The notes below the pieces were generated by a model. The model saw only the letters and a list, made by a program, of their open reading frames with translations, searched no databases and was not told the origin of the DNA. Source: a virus. From it: 27,671 nt of DNA. Below, piece by piece: positions 15,203 to 22,036 of this stretch; the first letter of the stretch is position 1; the number at the start of each line of letters is the position of its first letter. Where the stretch lies: positions 1 to 27,671 of IMG/VR virus record IMGVR_UViG_3300036771_000096. One strand, written 5' to 3'. The position numbers and the translations under genes were made by a program.

Positions 15203-15260
15203 GCAAAAGCCCTGCGCGCATCGCGGGCCGCTACTCCCGGTCTGCGCGCAGGGCTTTTGC
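15203..15260. repeat. 18-bp perfect inverted repeat (possible cruciform or terminator)
   Basis: GCAAAAGCCCTGCGCGCA (15203-15220) is exactly complementary to 15243-15260, around a 22-nt centre that itself contains CGGG/CCCG. The minus-strand copy ends GGGCTTTTGCAATTT, so it can terminate transcription from the upstream HTH gene. The length and perfection are unusual for a simple terminator. Confidence 0.6.
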
Positions 15261-15583
15261 GTGGATGCGCGACCGCGGCGGCGGACGGCGCACTCTCGTT
15301 CAAAGCTCAAGCGGCGGCGGTAGCGGGTCGCCGATAAACTTTTGTGTGCTGATTGAAGTGCGGGCGGGGATGAAGAATCCTTGACGCGGAGAGCGCGTCA
15401 AGTTAGGATTTATCGCCCGTCGCACTTAACAGCGGCGGTATCCAACAGAGCAGGCGCGGCGTGACCCTGGAAAAGTTCGCCGCGTTTTGCTTTTCAGCAA
15501 AACGTCTTTTCACCCACCTTCGATACCTGAATCAAAAAGAACTGAGTGTGACTATACACACCGCGACACAAGGCGTCAACGTT

Positions 15584-16399
15584 TTATCGCTCCGTTAAAG
15601 TCTTACCGTCGAACTCTATCAAGGTCGGGTATAGCGGCATTCCCAAGTAATACCGTTTGGCGGCGTCCCATCCTTTAAGCCCTCTCGCTAGAATGTGACG
15701 CTGAAGTAAGCGGGGCGTCACGCACAACTCTTTTGCGATTTGAACTTGCGTGGCATCGATGCCATGCTTTTGAATTGCCTGCTTTAAGGCTTCTTCATCG
15801 AACCTCTCGCCGCCGCCGCGCGTCTCGCGCCGGTAGAACTCGAAAGCCTTGCCGATGATCTCCAACTCTTCGGGCGTGTTCTGATGTCCGGCGAAGCCGT
15901 GCACCGTTACTAGCCGCCCGTGCGTGGGGTGTGAATGTACGTCAATTTTGAGCGCGCTATTCCTGTGCGTGATTCGCGCGGCGAAGTAGTAAACGAACTT
16001 CTCAGGCTTGCCGTCATCTCCTTCCGTCCACGTGTAAGAGAGGAACGCGCCCGAAGGCTTGGGCATCTCCTCTGTTGAGTCGAGTCCGACTATCTCGACC
16101 TTAAAACCGGCGTAGCGCGGGATGAAATGATTATCCGTGACGGTCTTAATGCGATACTTCCCGCGTTTGATTTCTGGCGTGTCAAGTGTCACGACAAAGC
16201 GCGGGTCGGGGGCGAGGCCGAAGACGTAGCTGGTGACGCCCTTCGGCGGCCTATGCTTCTTAAACTTCTTTCCCTTCACCCAATGACTACCGAAGCGGCG
16301 CATAGTCGGGTAGTGCTGGATTACGCTATCGCGCGCCGTCGGCGTGAGTACGTTATCGAGAAAATCCGGGTCACAGTAAGGGCATTTAGTCTTCGACAT
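15584..16399 (-). CDS. Unknown protein with N-terminal CPYC and C-terminal helix-turn-helix
   Basis: A 271-aa basic protein. The ATG at 16399 has GGAG 8 bases upstream; a GTG directly before it is possible. The N-terminus MSKTKCPYCDPDFLDN looks like half of a zinc knuckle. The middle is beta-rich (SYVFGLAPDPRFVVTLD, then RITHRNSALKIDVHSHPTH). The C-terminus contains a helix-turn-helix (IDATQVQIAKELCVTPRLLQ, about 215-240), also seen in FIS-like or Mor-like regulators. I do not recognise the family. A DNA-binding role is supported by the HTH. It could be the replication initiator for the iterons, the activator of the primase-tail operon or a regulator of something else. Confidence 0.6.
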   Translation of the reverse strand: MSKTKCPYCDPDFLDNVLTPTARDSVIQHYPTMRRFGSHWVKGKKFKKHRPPKGVTSYVFGLAPDPRFVVTLDTPEIKRGKYRIKTVTDNHFIPRYAGFKVEIVGLDSTEEMPKPSGAFLSYTWTEGDDGKPEKFVYYFAARITHRNSALKIDVHSHPTHGRLVTVHGFAGHQNTPEELEIIGKAFEFYRRETRGGGERFDEEALKQAIQKHGIDATQVQIAKELCVTPRLLQRHILARGLKGWDAAKRYYLGMPLYPTLIEFDGKTLTER

Positions 16400-16423
16400 C
16401 ACAGCTACTCCCCCGCCTACGAC

Positions 16424-17122
16424 CTATTTCCGAAGAAGTTTTTTCCAAGAGTCCTGATAGTTGTTTTCGTCGAACACTACCTGTTCAATCTTTTTCACTC
16501 CAGGCGGAATTTCATCGGCGCTGATATATAACTCGAAGGGGGTAGGCTCCCCAGGCATCGCATCCGCATAGGTTGTGTGACCGCCGAGAAGTTTGCCAAC
16601 TCCGTCTCGATAGAGAAAAGTTATCCAAACGCTTGTCTTGCCGGGGTAAGGGTTTTTAACCTCGCCAGTCACGTGAACTGCGCCGTACTCATTCGTGCGC
16701 GACCTTACCCCTACCAATTCAAAAGGTAGGAAATCTGACGACCTGTAGACTGTTGGTTCATAGTGAGCGGCAAGAGGTCTGATTTCGATTTTTGCAGGCA
16801 TTTCGTCGGCAAAAGTAAAGCCGCAGAAAGCAATTCTACTCTTCGGGGGAATTCCCGCCGAACTATAGGTCTGTGTGGTAATGACGGAGCTGTCCGCAGC
16901 CCTAGCGGTCATCCTCACGCTAGGGCTTGAGGCGAATTGATCCTCGTAGGGGTTCTCGACAATAACTATAAAACTGACCTTGACCTTGCCGATACTGGTA
17001 GGGGAAACATACGAGGCCGATTCGATAACCGTGGTTTCGGTATCTCGCGTAACTTGAGCCAACGCCGGTGCCGAGAGGGCGAGCGCCGCGATGATTGCGA
17101 GTAATGTTAGACGTGAGCGCAT
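16424..17122 (-). CDS. Secreted protein with FxLYD-like repeat
   Basis: About 232 aa. The ATG at 17122 has AAAGGA at proper spacing; an ATG at 17128 is also possible and the longer open frame is not. The signal peptide is MRSRLTLLAIIAALALSAPA, then LAQ, with cleavage after ALA. The mature chain has two similar beta-sandwich halves, each with a KV-x-VENPY or EVKNPYPG strand followed by a turn and a 'F.F.D' or 'FELYISADE' end. The second resembles the FxLYD family of secreted beta domains found in envelope proteins. No catalytic residues are seen. It lies between the unknown HTH gene and the partition operon without obvious coupling. Confidence 0.75.
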   Translation of the reverse strand: MRSRLTLLAIIAALALSAPALAQVTRDTETTVIESASYVSPTSIGKVKVSFIVIVENPYEDQFASSPSVRMTARAADSSVITTQTYSSAGIPPKSRIAFCGFTFADEMPAKIEIRPLAAHYEPTVYRSSDFLPFELVGVRSRTNEYGAVHVTGEVKNPYPGKTSVWITFLYRDGVGKLLGGHTTYADAMPGEPTPFELYISADEIPPGVKKIEQVVFDENNYQDSWKKLLRK

Positions 17123-17204
17123 CTTCATCCTTTCGCCGCCCTGCCCCGTACGTAGGCATCCATACCTTATTTTTTTGGCCTCGGCAATAGCTAAATTCAA
17201 TCGT

Positions 17205-17260
17205 TTGAGTAATTAGCTAATCGGTTAATTGAATAATCGCTTACGCGAATAACTGAGTAT
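17205..17260. repeat. AT-rich repeat block downstream of the partition operon (candidate centromere 1)
   Basis: The segment has CTAATCGGTTAATT, GAATAATCGCTT, TTACGCGAATAA and CTGAGTATTCAG in close order. The GAATAATCG and GCNTACGCGAATA elements recur in the block upstream of the same operon (18905-18975). AT-rich short repeats beside parA/RHH genes are usual centromere sites. The element could equally be an operator for the 17122 gene. Confidence 0.5.
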
Positions 17261-17524
17261 TCAGCCACGCGATTTCAACCACCTTTCCAAGAGTTCTTCG
17301 ACCAATTCGCTGAACTCCTTATCCTCCAAAGCCAGCGCCGACTTAACCTGCTTGTGAACGTCCCGGCGGATGTAGGCGGAGGCTTGGGTGTACTCCTCCT
17401 TGTTCTCGCGCTTCCCGCCGGCGTAGCCGCGGGGTCGGCCCCTGCCCCGCTTGCCCGACTCCTCTTCTCGCTTCAGCTCCGCGCGGGCGTCGAAGATGGA
17501 GCTGAACTTGCTCCGGTTAGCCAC
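17261..17524 (-). CDS. parB: ParB-like ribbon-helix-helix partition protein
   Basis: An 87-aa basic protein. Its GTG start (17524) overlaps the parA stop by one base (TAGTG), and GGAGGAG lies about 9 bases upstream inside parA. A flexible basic N-terminus with AT-hook-like GRGRPRGYAGGKR is followed by a ribbon-helix-helix (TQASAYIRRDVHKQVKSALA, then FSELVEELLERWL). This is the layout of small centromere-binding proteins paired with class Ib ParA proteins. The ribbon binds centromere repeats, the N-terminus stimulates ParA ATPase, and the protein usually represses its own operon. Likely sites are the repeat blocks on either side of the operon. Confidence 0.8.
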   Translation of the reverse strand: MANRSKFSSIFDARAELKREEESGKRGRGRPRGYAGGKRENKEEYTQASAYIRRDVHKQVKSALALEDKEFSELVEELLERWLKSRG

Positions 17525-18114
17525 TAGGCGATCTCCTCCCCCACGGCGATGTACGCGCGCCAGGCGGCCTCGGCGCGCGCGTCGCCGACCTTGTTGACGG
17601 GCCTCCCTTGCAGCGCGGCCTTCTGGAAAGCCACCAAGCGCGGTATCTCGCCTCTGAACAGCGGCAGGCCGCGGTCTTCGAGCAGCGCCCGCGCCTCCTC
17701 GCCGTCGTGGCTCGGGCGGGGCGGGATGATCGTCAGGAGGATGCGGTATCGTTCGGAGCCTATCTTCTCCAGCGCCGCCACGGTCTGAATCAGGGCGTCA
17801 ATGGCTAAAGCGTCCGGCGTCGTCGGGATGATGAGCAAGTCGCACCCGTCGGCCAGCTCCTTGAGGTCGGACTCTTCCGGCCGGGCCTCGGTGTCAATGA
17901 CGATGTGCTCGAACGCTCTCGCGTGGCGCGCGGCCTGCCGCTCGTCAACGACGCGGAAGGGAAGCTCGCCCCGTTTAGTCCAGCCCGTCGCCGAGCGGTT
18001 CGGGTCGCCGTCGATAAGCAGGGCAGGGGACTTCTGCTGCATGTAGGCGGCGAGGTGGACAGCCGTCGTCGTCTTTCCCACCCCGCCTTTGAAGCTGGCT
18101 ACGGTAATAATCAT
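17524..18114 (-). CDS. parA: ParA partition ATPase (class Ib type)
   Basis: A 196-aa P-loop ATPase. The deviant Walker A is KGGVGKTTTA at the very N-terminus (about 9-18), with the signature Lys before GG. DGDPNRSATGW follows at about 35. Walker B is HIVIDTEA (about 70-77), and PTTPDALAID matches the ParA/MinD switch region. There is no N-terminal HTH, and the length is that of short plasmid ParA proteins. ParA forms ATP-dependent patches on the nucleoid and moves plasmid copies apart with its RHH partner. ATG 18114 overlaps the TGA of the upstream membrane-protein gene (ATGA). This gene is strong evidence for low-copy plasmid maintenance. Confidence 0.95.
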   Translation of the reverse strand: MIITVASFKGGVGKTTTAVHLAAYMQQKSPALLIDGDPNRSATGWTKRGELPFRVVDERQAARHARAFEHIVIDTEARPEESDLKELADGCDLLIIPTTPDALAIDALIQTVAALEKIGSERYRILLTIIPPRPSHDGEEARALLEDRGLPLFRGEIPRLVAFQKAALQGRPVNKVGDARAEAAWRAYIAVGEEIA

Positions 18115-18899
18115 TCGGCTTCAGCGGCCTCGTTTCGCATACCCAATATTCCTTCAATCTGCTTGGGAATTGCTTTGTTGAAGGTAACAACCTCAGGCCA
18201 TAGATAGCCCAGGTGTGTTACCTGTTTCGGGTCGCTCATTAGGTCTTTTGACCACCTCGCAACTTCGGCGTCTAGCCTGTACACCTCCTTGACGATTGGC
18301 CTAGTCCTCTCGTAAAGGGACGGAGCTAACGTCGCCACGACGAGTTGGGCGCCGAGCATTTCTGTGTAGATGGTGGCCATCCTGCTGTCATGTTCCTCCA
18401 CGTGTTTTACCGTGAAGGTGTTTGGTTCATGTCTAGCCCACCACGTCAGCGCTTCGAGCGACTGTCCGCCGGCAGCTATCTTCCGCGTCAGTTCCGCGAC
18501 CGCCAGCCGTGTCTCGCGCAGGATTTCATCCTCTCTGTTTTGCTGCCGCCTGTCCGCGGCCTCCTTCTGCGAGCGGTTCCAGCGGTCAAGTTCATCCTTG
18601 CGAGATTCTCGCCACTTTTTCTCTTCCAGATTCCACTGCTTTTTGCTCGACAGATATACCCCGCTGAGGGCTAGGAGCGCGCCTACGCTCGTCCCGATCA
18701 GGCTGGGCAGGGAATCGAAGAATAATTGCCGGAATGTTTTAGGCGCTGCCTGCGCCTTGTAGTAATCAATCTGTGCCTGAACCAGTTGCCGCTGAAGGTC
18801 GTCAGGCTGGCTTTGGGCGTGAGCGCATAGCGGCGCGCACCCAACGAGTAGTAGGAGTAGCAGCGGCCCGGGGGTTGTTATCTTTTTTGGCCAGACCAT
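18111..18899 (-). CDS. Membrane/lipoprotein of the partition operon, unknown function
   Basis: A 262-aa protein. The N-terminus (PLLLLLLVGCAPLCAHAQ) is either a lipoprotein signal (lipobox LVGC) or a cleavable signal ending AHA. A second hydrophobic segment (SLIGTSVGALLALSGVYL, about 66-83) is a transmembrane helix. A strongly charged coiled-coil-like segment (about 85-130) and a helical C-terminal domain follow. The stop overlaps the ATG of parA. Start choice is by position only: there is no ribosome binding site, but TATATA lies 4 bases upstream, so a leaderless message is likely. An envelope protein as the first gene of a partition operon is unusual; it may anchor or modulate segregation, or be simple cargo. 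No family recognised. Confidence 0.6.
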   Translation of the reverse strand: MVWPKKITTPGPLLLLLLVGCAPLCAHAQSQPDDLQRQLVQAQIDYYKAQAAPKTFRQLFFDSLPSLIGTSVGALLALSGVYLSSKKQWNLEEKKWRESRKDELDRWNRSQKEAADRRQQNREDEILRETRLAVAELTRKIAAGGQSLEALTWWARHEPNTFTVKHVEEHDSRMATIYTEMLGAQLVVATLAPSLYERTRPIVKEVYRLDAEVARWSKDLMSDPKQVTHLGYLWPEVVTFNKAIPKQIEGILGMRNEAAEAE

Positions 18900-18909
18900 G
18901 ACTATATAG

Positions 18910-18975
18910 CTTTTTTGCTTATCCGGTTATTTGCGTACGCGAATACTCGAATAAGCAAAAAACCGATTATTCAAG
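18910..18975. repeat. Repeat block upstream of the partition operon (candidate centromere 2/operator)
   Basis: A perfect 12-bp inverted repeat (TTTTTTGCTTAT, 18910-18921, with 18950-18961) encloses CCGGTTATTTGCGTACGCGA. The latter contains GCGTACGCGAATA (18933-18945), matching 12 of 13 bases of the site at 17239-17251. AACCGATTATTC (18961-18972) is the reverse complement of the GAATAATCGSTT motif seen downstream of parB. It lies directly upstream of the first gene of the operon, where RHH autorepression sites are expected. Confidence 0.55.
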
Positions 18976-19341
18976 CTTGCCATTGCGCCCCTCCATCAAC
19001 CGCTCGACCATCTCGGCGAGCCGGTCAAGGCGAGCATTGGCCTGTGTGCTCTGCTCGACGAGGCGGTCTATCCGCGCGTTCGCCTGCGCACCCTGCTCGG
19101 CCAGTCGCCGCAACTCGTCTTCCGTGTGAATCTGCGCGTCAACTAGGGCGGCTATCTTCTGCTCGCTGTTGGCCTGCGCCTCCGCGAGTTCGGCTTGCGC
19201 GGCGGTCAGTTGCGCCTGCGCCGCCCCAAGCTGGTTAATCCACCCGAGGTGTGTGTCGAACCGCTCGCCGTGGCTCTGCACCAACCGCGTGAGCGTGACG
19301 AAGGCGCCCTCTAACTCCGCTACCCTATCCTCTGTGCTCAT
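18967..19341 (-). CDS. Coiled-coil protein (124 aa)
   Basis: Reads MSTEDRVAELEGAFVTLTRL and continues as an almost unbroken amphipathic helix with 11- to 14-residue repeats (two copies of QANARxDRLxE around 85-110). Composition is Ala, Gln, Glu and Arg; there is no membrane segment. It probably forms a rod-like dimer or trimer. It is the third gene of the operon led by the HTH regulator at 19803 and ends just before the candidate centromere block. Similar small coiled-coil proteins are frequent on plasmids and phages, without a common function. Confidence 0.7.
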   Translation of the reverse strand: MSTEDRVAELEGAFVTLTRLVQSHGERFDTHLGWINQLGAAQAQLTAAQAELAEAQANSEQKIAALVDAQIHTEDELRRLAEQGAQANARIDRLVEQSTQANARLDRLAEMVERLMEGRNGKLE

Positions 19342-19357
19342 CTCCTAGTGCCTTTCT

Positions 19358-19552
19358 TCACGCTGCGTCCTTTCCTTCGGGTTCGCGCCCATCACGCTCG
19401 CGGCTCACCCGGTAGCGCCTCCGCATGTCGTCGAGCATCGCCTTCAGTTCGGGGCTCGGCTCGGGGCGCTTCCGCTCGGGCGTCTTGACGAGGCGCGGCC
19501 CGCGGCCGGCGCTGAGGTGCTCGATGATGTCGGGCTCGTGCTCGTCGCTCAC
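19358..19552 (-). CDS. Small charged hypothetical protein (64 aa)
   Basis: GTG start at 19552 overlaps the TGA of the regulator gene (GTGA). It reads MSDEHEPDIIEHLSAGRG with a Pro/Arg/Glu-rich middle and a basic helix (MLDDMRRRYRVSRE). Likely largely disordered. Translation appears coupled to the regulator, so it may be its partner or antagonist; this is inference. Confidence 0.55.
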   Translation of the reverse strand: MSDEHEPDIIEHLSAGRGPRLVKTPERKRPEPSPELKAMLDDMRRRYRVSRERDGREPEGKDAA

Positions 19553-19803
19553 GGCTTCGCCTCCGGTTTCTTCCGCGACCTGCGCGGGGGCTCTTGTGCT
19601 TCAGCCTTGCGCGGGCGGCCTGTTTTCTTCGGCGGCTCAAACGTCGTTAGGTCGCCTTCGGGAATCATCCACACATCCCCGCGTGACTCTTTCCGCACGT
19701 AGGCGTTTGGCAGGAGCCCCCGTTGACACCATAGCCGCACGTTGGCCGCCGTGACGTTGAACCGTTCAGCGACTTGCGACGTGGATAAGTCTTTCGCGCT
19801 CAT
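19549..19803 (-). CDS. MerR/excisionase-like helix-turn-helix regulator with AT-hook tail
   Basis: An 84-aa protein. Residues about 5-50 form a winged helix-turn-helix of the MerR/excisionase type (STSQVAERFNVTAANVRLWC, then a wing with GDVWMIPEGDL). The tail KKTGRPRKA is an AT-hook-like segment followed by a Lys/Arg/Pro-rich end. Start at ATG 19803. It lies beside a divergent promoter region with three copies of GCGCGTGCG, one of them near its own -10, so it is the natural candidate to bind them and control both itself and the plus-strand operon at 19941. No integrase gene is present, so an excisionase role is unlikely. Confidence 0.75.
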   Translation of the reverse strand: MSAKDLSTSQVAERFNVTAANVRLWCQRGLLPNAYVRKESRGDVWMIPEGDLTTFEPPKKTGRPRKAEAQEPPRRSRKKPEAKP

Positions 19804-19940
19804 GGTCGGACATCCTAGCGCGTGCGCAATTACTTTGTAAAGAAATAATTTGCGCGTGCGATTATTATTCTCTTGACTTATATGTTTGCGCGTGCGAAAA
19901 TACTTTTCACGTTAGGACATTGAAGCGGAGGCGGCAAGAC
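19804..19940. promoter_or_regulatory. Divergent promoter region with three GCGCGTGCG operators
   Basis: Three direct copies of GCGCGTGCG start at 19818, 19852 and 19888 (34 and 36 bp apart), each followed by an A/T-rich tail (for example GCGCGTGCGAAAATA). Plus-strand promoter: TTGACT (19873-19878) and AAAATA (19897-19902), spacing 18, with the third operator filling the spacer. Minus-strand promoter: TTTACA (19841-19836) and TAGGAT (19817-19812), spacing 18, with the first operator in the spacer next to the -10. Binding would block both promoters at once. Related sites with TAC instead of CGT in the centre occur at 17239 and 18933. Confidence 0.65.
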
Positions 19941-20234
19941 ATGCTGAACATCAACCCCGAGACGATGCATGCGATAGCGCAAGAGGCTTTCGACAAGGCG
20001 CAGGGCGACGGGCGCTGGCAGCGGGCGATTGCGAAGGCGGTCGAGCAGATACGTGAGAACCCTTACATCCACTTCGACGGCTCAGCCGCGCTCATCCTCT
20101 CGCCCGAGTCGAACGAAATCTACACCGCGAACGGCACGTGCCAGTGCAAGGCGTTCGAGAACGGCCACCGGCCTTGCTGGCACCGCGCCGCGGCTCGACT
20201 CCTCAAGAGGTATCACGAGCGCAAGGGGCACTAA
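19941..20234 (+). CDS. SWIM-type zinc-finger protein (97 aa)
   Basis: The ATG at 19941 has GGAGG 9-10 bases upstream; an in-frame non-ATG start further up is rejected. The C-terminal half has the SWIM pattern CQCKAFENGHRPCWHRAAA (CxC, then CxH), which binds zinc and commonly nucleic acid. The part before it (VEQIRENPYIHFDGSAALIL, then SESNEIYTANG-like) is the usual beta lead-in, as in proteins that print cysteine-rich SWIM domains on transposon or phage DNA. It leads a plus-strand operon under the regulated promoter. Function unknown beyond likely nucleic-acid binding. Confidence 0.75.
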   Translation: MLNINPETMHAIAQEAFDKAQGDGRWQRAIAKAVEQIRENPYIHFDGSAALILSPESNEIYTANGTCQCKAFENGHRPCWHRAAARLLKRYHERKGH

Positions 20235-20300
20235 GCCCGACAGTGAAGGGAAGGGGCGCACCTCACGCGCTCTGGATTCGCCTCCGACAGTGAACAGACG

Positions 20301-20340
20301 AGAGCCCCGCGGCCACTTTCCAGGGCAACCGCAGGGCTCG
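20301..20340. other. Hairpin between the SWIM gene and the next gene
   Basis: GAGCCCCGCGG (about 20301-20311) and CCGCAGGGCTC (about 20329-20339) form an imperfect 11-bp stem. No T-run follows. The surrounding 130 bp hold no gene. It may be an intra-operon processing or attenuation hairpin. Confidence 0.45.
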
Positions 20341-20366
20341 ACACCAACGAAGGGAAACCAACGCCG

Positions 20367-21182
20367 ATGCGAAGGCAGAATAACACTGAGCGCGCGCGCC
20401 GTGCCGCCGAAGACCTCGACACCATCCGCGAAGTCTACGAGCGCGGCGGGGGCGTCTCACGCTCTTACCGCGTCAACCTTTCCCGAGCTATCAACAAGGC
20501 GGCAGACATGGCGGTCGTGCGCCTGGGGCGCTCCTACCCCGAGAAGTACGAGCAGGCGGAACGCGCGCTTAAGGGGACGAGTTACTACAAGGCGCGCATA
20601 GAAGAGGTGCGTTTCTGGTGCGAGGAGATACGCGCCTTGTGGGAGCGGCCCCACGACATGACGGCCGAAGAGTTTGAGGGCGCACGGGGGAAGCCCCCGA
20701 AGAAGGCGACAGGGAAGAAGGCGAAGACGCTCACCCTCGAACTGACGCGGGACGTGCCGCACGTCGGTTTCGTCCGTGACGAAAAGGTTTCCGTGACCGA
20801 GACCGACGCCCTCAAGTTTTGGGACATCGGCGTCGCGCGCCGCCGGGGCGAGTCGGCGGGCATCGGGCGCGTCGTCGCCGTCACACCCGAATCAATCACT
20901 CTCCGCCGCGTGGACGGCGATGAAGTTTACGACCGCGCCGACCTGGAACTGCTCGGCGTCGCCTCACCCGAACCGGTCGGCAAGCTCGACGGCCTCACCG
21001 ACGAACAGCGCGCGCAGGTCGTGAAGGCGCGCAAAGCCCTTGAAGCCCTCGGCGGCGAAGACGATCAGATTCTCCGCGGCACCGAGCGGTACAGGCTCGA
21101 AAAGATCATCTTCGACATCGAGTACCCGGCCGACGACCCCGACGACTGGGGCGCGTGGGAAGAGAAGGGAGGCGAAGACTAA
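20367..21182 (+). CDS. Hypothetical protein (271 aa) of the SWIM operon
   Basis: Starts MRRQNNTERARRAAEDLD. The first about 100 residues are helical and basic, containing an Arg/Tyr/Trp-rich segment (YYKARIEEVRFWCEEIRALW). A Lys-rich linker (about 112-122) leads to a small beta domain (FVRDEKVSVTETDALKFWDI, then IGRVVAVTPESITLRRVDGD) that resembles a short SH3- or Tudor-like barrel, and an acidic C-terminus ends EKGGED. No family recognised. The ribosome binding region GAAGGGAAACCAACGCC is adequate. Confidence 0.65.
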   Translation: MRRQNNTERARRAAEDLDTIREVYERGGGVSRSYRVNLSRAINKAADMAVVRLGRSYPEKYEQAERALKGTSYYKARIEEVRFWCEEIRALWERPHDMTAEEFEGARGKPPKKATGKKAKTLTLELTRDVPHVGFVRDEKVSVTETDALKFWDIGVARRRGESAGIGRVVAVTPESITLRRVDGDEVYDRADLELLGVASPEPVGKLDGLTDEQRAQVVKARKALEALGGEDDQILRGTERYRLEKIIFDIEYPADDPDDWGAWEEKGGED

Positions 21183-21197
21183 GACCGCGAACGAAGC

Positions 21198-21232
21198 GGG
21201 CCGGGCGCGTGCTGAAGACACGCGCCCGGCCC
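21198..21232 (+). other. 14-bp perfect hairpin inside the plus-strand operon
   Basis: GGGCCGGGCGCGTG and its exact complement (21219-21232) enclose a 7-nt loop. It lies between two genes and lacks a T-run, so it is more likely an mRNA stability or processing element than an efficient terminator. Confidence 0.55.
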
Positions 21233-21268
21233 TCGGCCACAGTTCAGAGACTTTGGAGAGTTCAGACC

Positions 21269-21607
21269 ATGACCAAGAAGAAAGTACAGCCGGCCGCGGC
21301 GCCGGGCAAGGGCGAAGCGCCCGCGCTCAGTTGGGCGAAAGACATCAGCGGGCGCAACCCGCTCACGCTTGAAGAGGTGAGGGAACTGGCGAGAGACATC
21401 GCCGTCCGCCTGGAGATGGAAGAGGGCCGCGGCCTGCTGCTCATTCTCCACGCGCTCACCTACTCCATGATCATGGGCGACCGCGAGCACATCTTGCAGG
21501 CGGTTAAAGAAGAGTCCGCGTGGCTCTTCCCCGCCTTCGACACGATGGTCAGAGAAGAGATGCGGCAGCACCTCGCGCAACTCCGCGCGAAAGGGGGTGC
21601 GCGATGA
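21269..21607 (+). CDS. Hypothetical protein (112 aa)
   Basis: Start at the ATG at 21269 (MTKKKVQPAAAPGKGEAPAL), with TGGAGAG about 8 bases upstream; the longer frame runs back through the hairpin and is rejected. After a disordered Lys/Ala/Pro-rich start the protein is helical and acidic (LTLEEVRELARDIAVRLEME, then GLLLILHALTYSM). Its TGA overlaps the next ATG (ATGA). No family recognised. Confidence 0.6.
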   Translation: MTKKKVQPAAAPGKGEAPALSWAKDISGRNPLTLEEVRELARDIAVRLEMEEGRGLLLILHALTYSMIMGDREHILQAVKEESAWLFPAFDTMVREEMRQHLAQLRAKGGAR

Positions 21608-22036
21608 ACAGAATGCCGTCCGGCATCTACGAAGACGCCGACGACTTCGCGCACCTGCATGCGCGACCCCGACACCGACAGAAAGGTGAGGGCGGCGCTC
21701 GAACTCGCCTTCATCGACGTGGCGGTCTACAAAGACATCCGCGTCCCGTTCTACACCTACCCGCGCGAGGCGTTTCTTGCGATATGGGGCACGCCGAACC
21801 CGCGCGACAAGCCCGCGCACGACGGGCAGACCTTCCACCACTACGCCTGCCCGGTCATAAGGCTAATGCACCTCGTAAGCTTCGCCATCCGGGGGCGCTC
21901 GCTGAAAGAGTACGAGGAGCAGCTAAGCCCCGACTACAAGTGCGACGAGTGTCACGCCGCCCTTCGTCGAATCGCCCGCGCGTGGGTGAAAAGAAACTAC
22001 ACCCGAGGCCGCGCGGAAAGGAGCGCGGCGGCATGA
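21604..22036 (+). CDS. Hypothetical protein with apparent +1 frameshift
   Basis: Translation should start at the ATG at 21604, which overlaps the preceding TGA (ATGA), giving MNRMPSGIYEDADDFAHL. Near 21658 the coding signal moves one base forward into the frame MRDPDTDRKVRAALELAFID, which ends with TGA at 22036. Joining the two by skipping one C (CTG-C-ATG) gives a coherent protein of about 143 aa. Its end has CDECHAALRRIARAWVKRNY, with a CxxCH pair. Without the shift, an ATG at 21659 could start a 125-aa protein, but it has no ribosome binding site. The cause may be a sequencing error, a real mutation or programmed shifting. Confidence 0.5.

Larger units (their letters stand above)
15110..15583. 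other. Hairpin-rich intergenic region
   Basis: No gene is seen in 474 bp. Five strong inverted repeats occur: 11-bp stem (15151-15161 with 15170-15180), 18-bp stem (15203-15220 with 15243-15260), 9-bp stem (15380-15388 with 15394-15402, extended by AATCC/GGATT), 7-bp CGCGGCG/CGCCGCG (about 15456-15485), and 8-bp stem (15483-15490 with 15497-15504). It separates the unknown HTH gene from the start of the primase-tail operon, so some are likely terminators. The density suggests another role too, such as a lagging-strand origin or nicking site. Confidence 0.6.

Noticed and set aside
19549-19803. Excisionase role for the HTH protein
   Set aside because: The fold fits, but there is no integrase gene and the operators lie over promoters, so a regulator is more likely.
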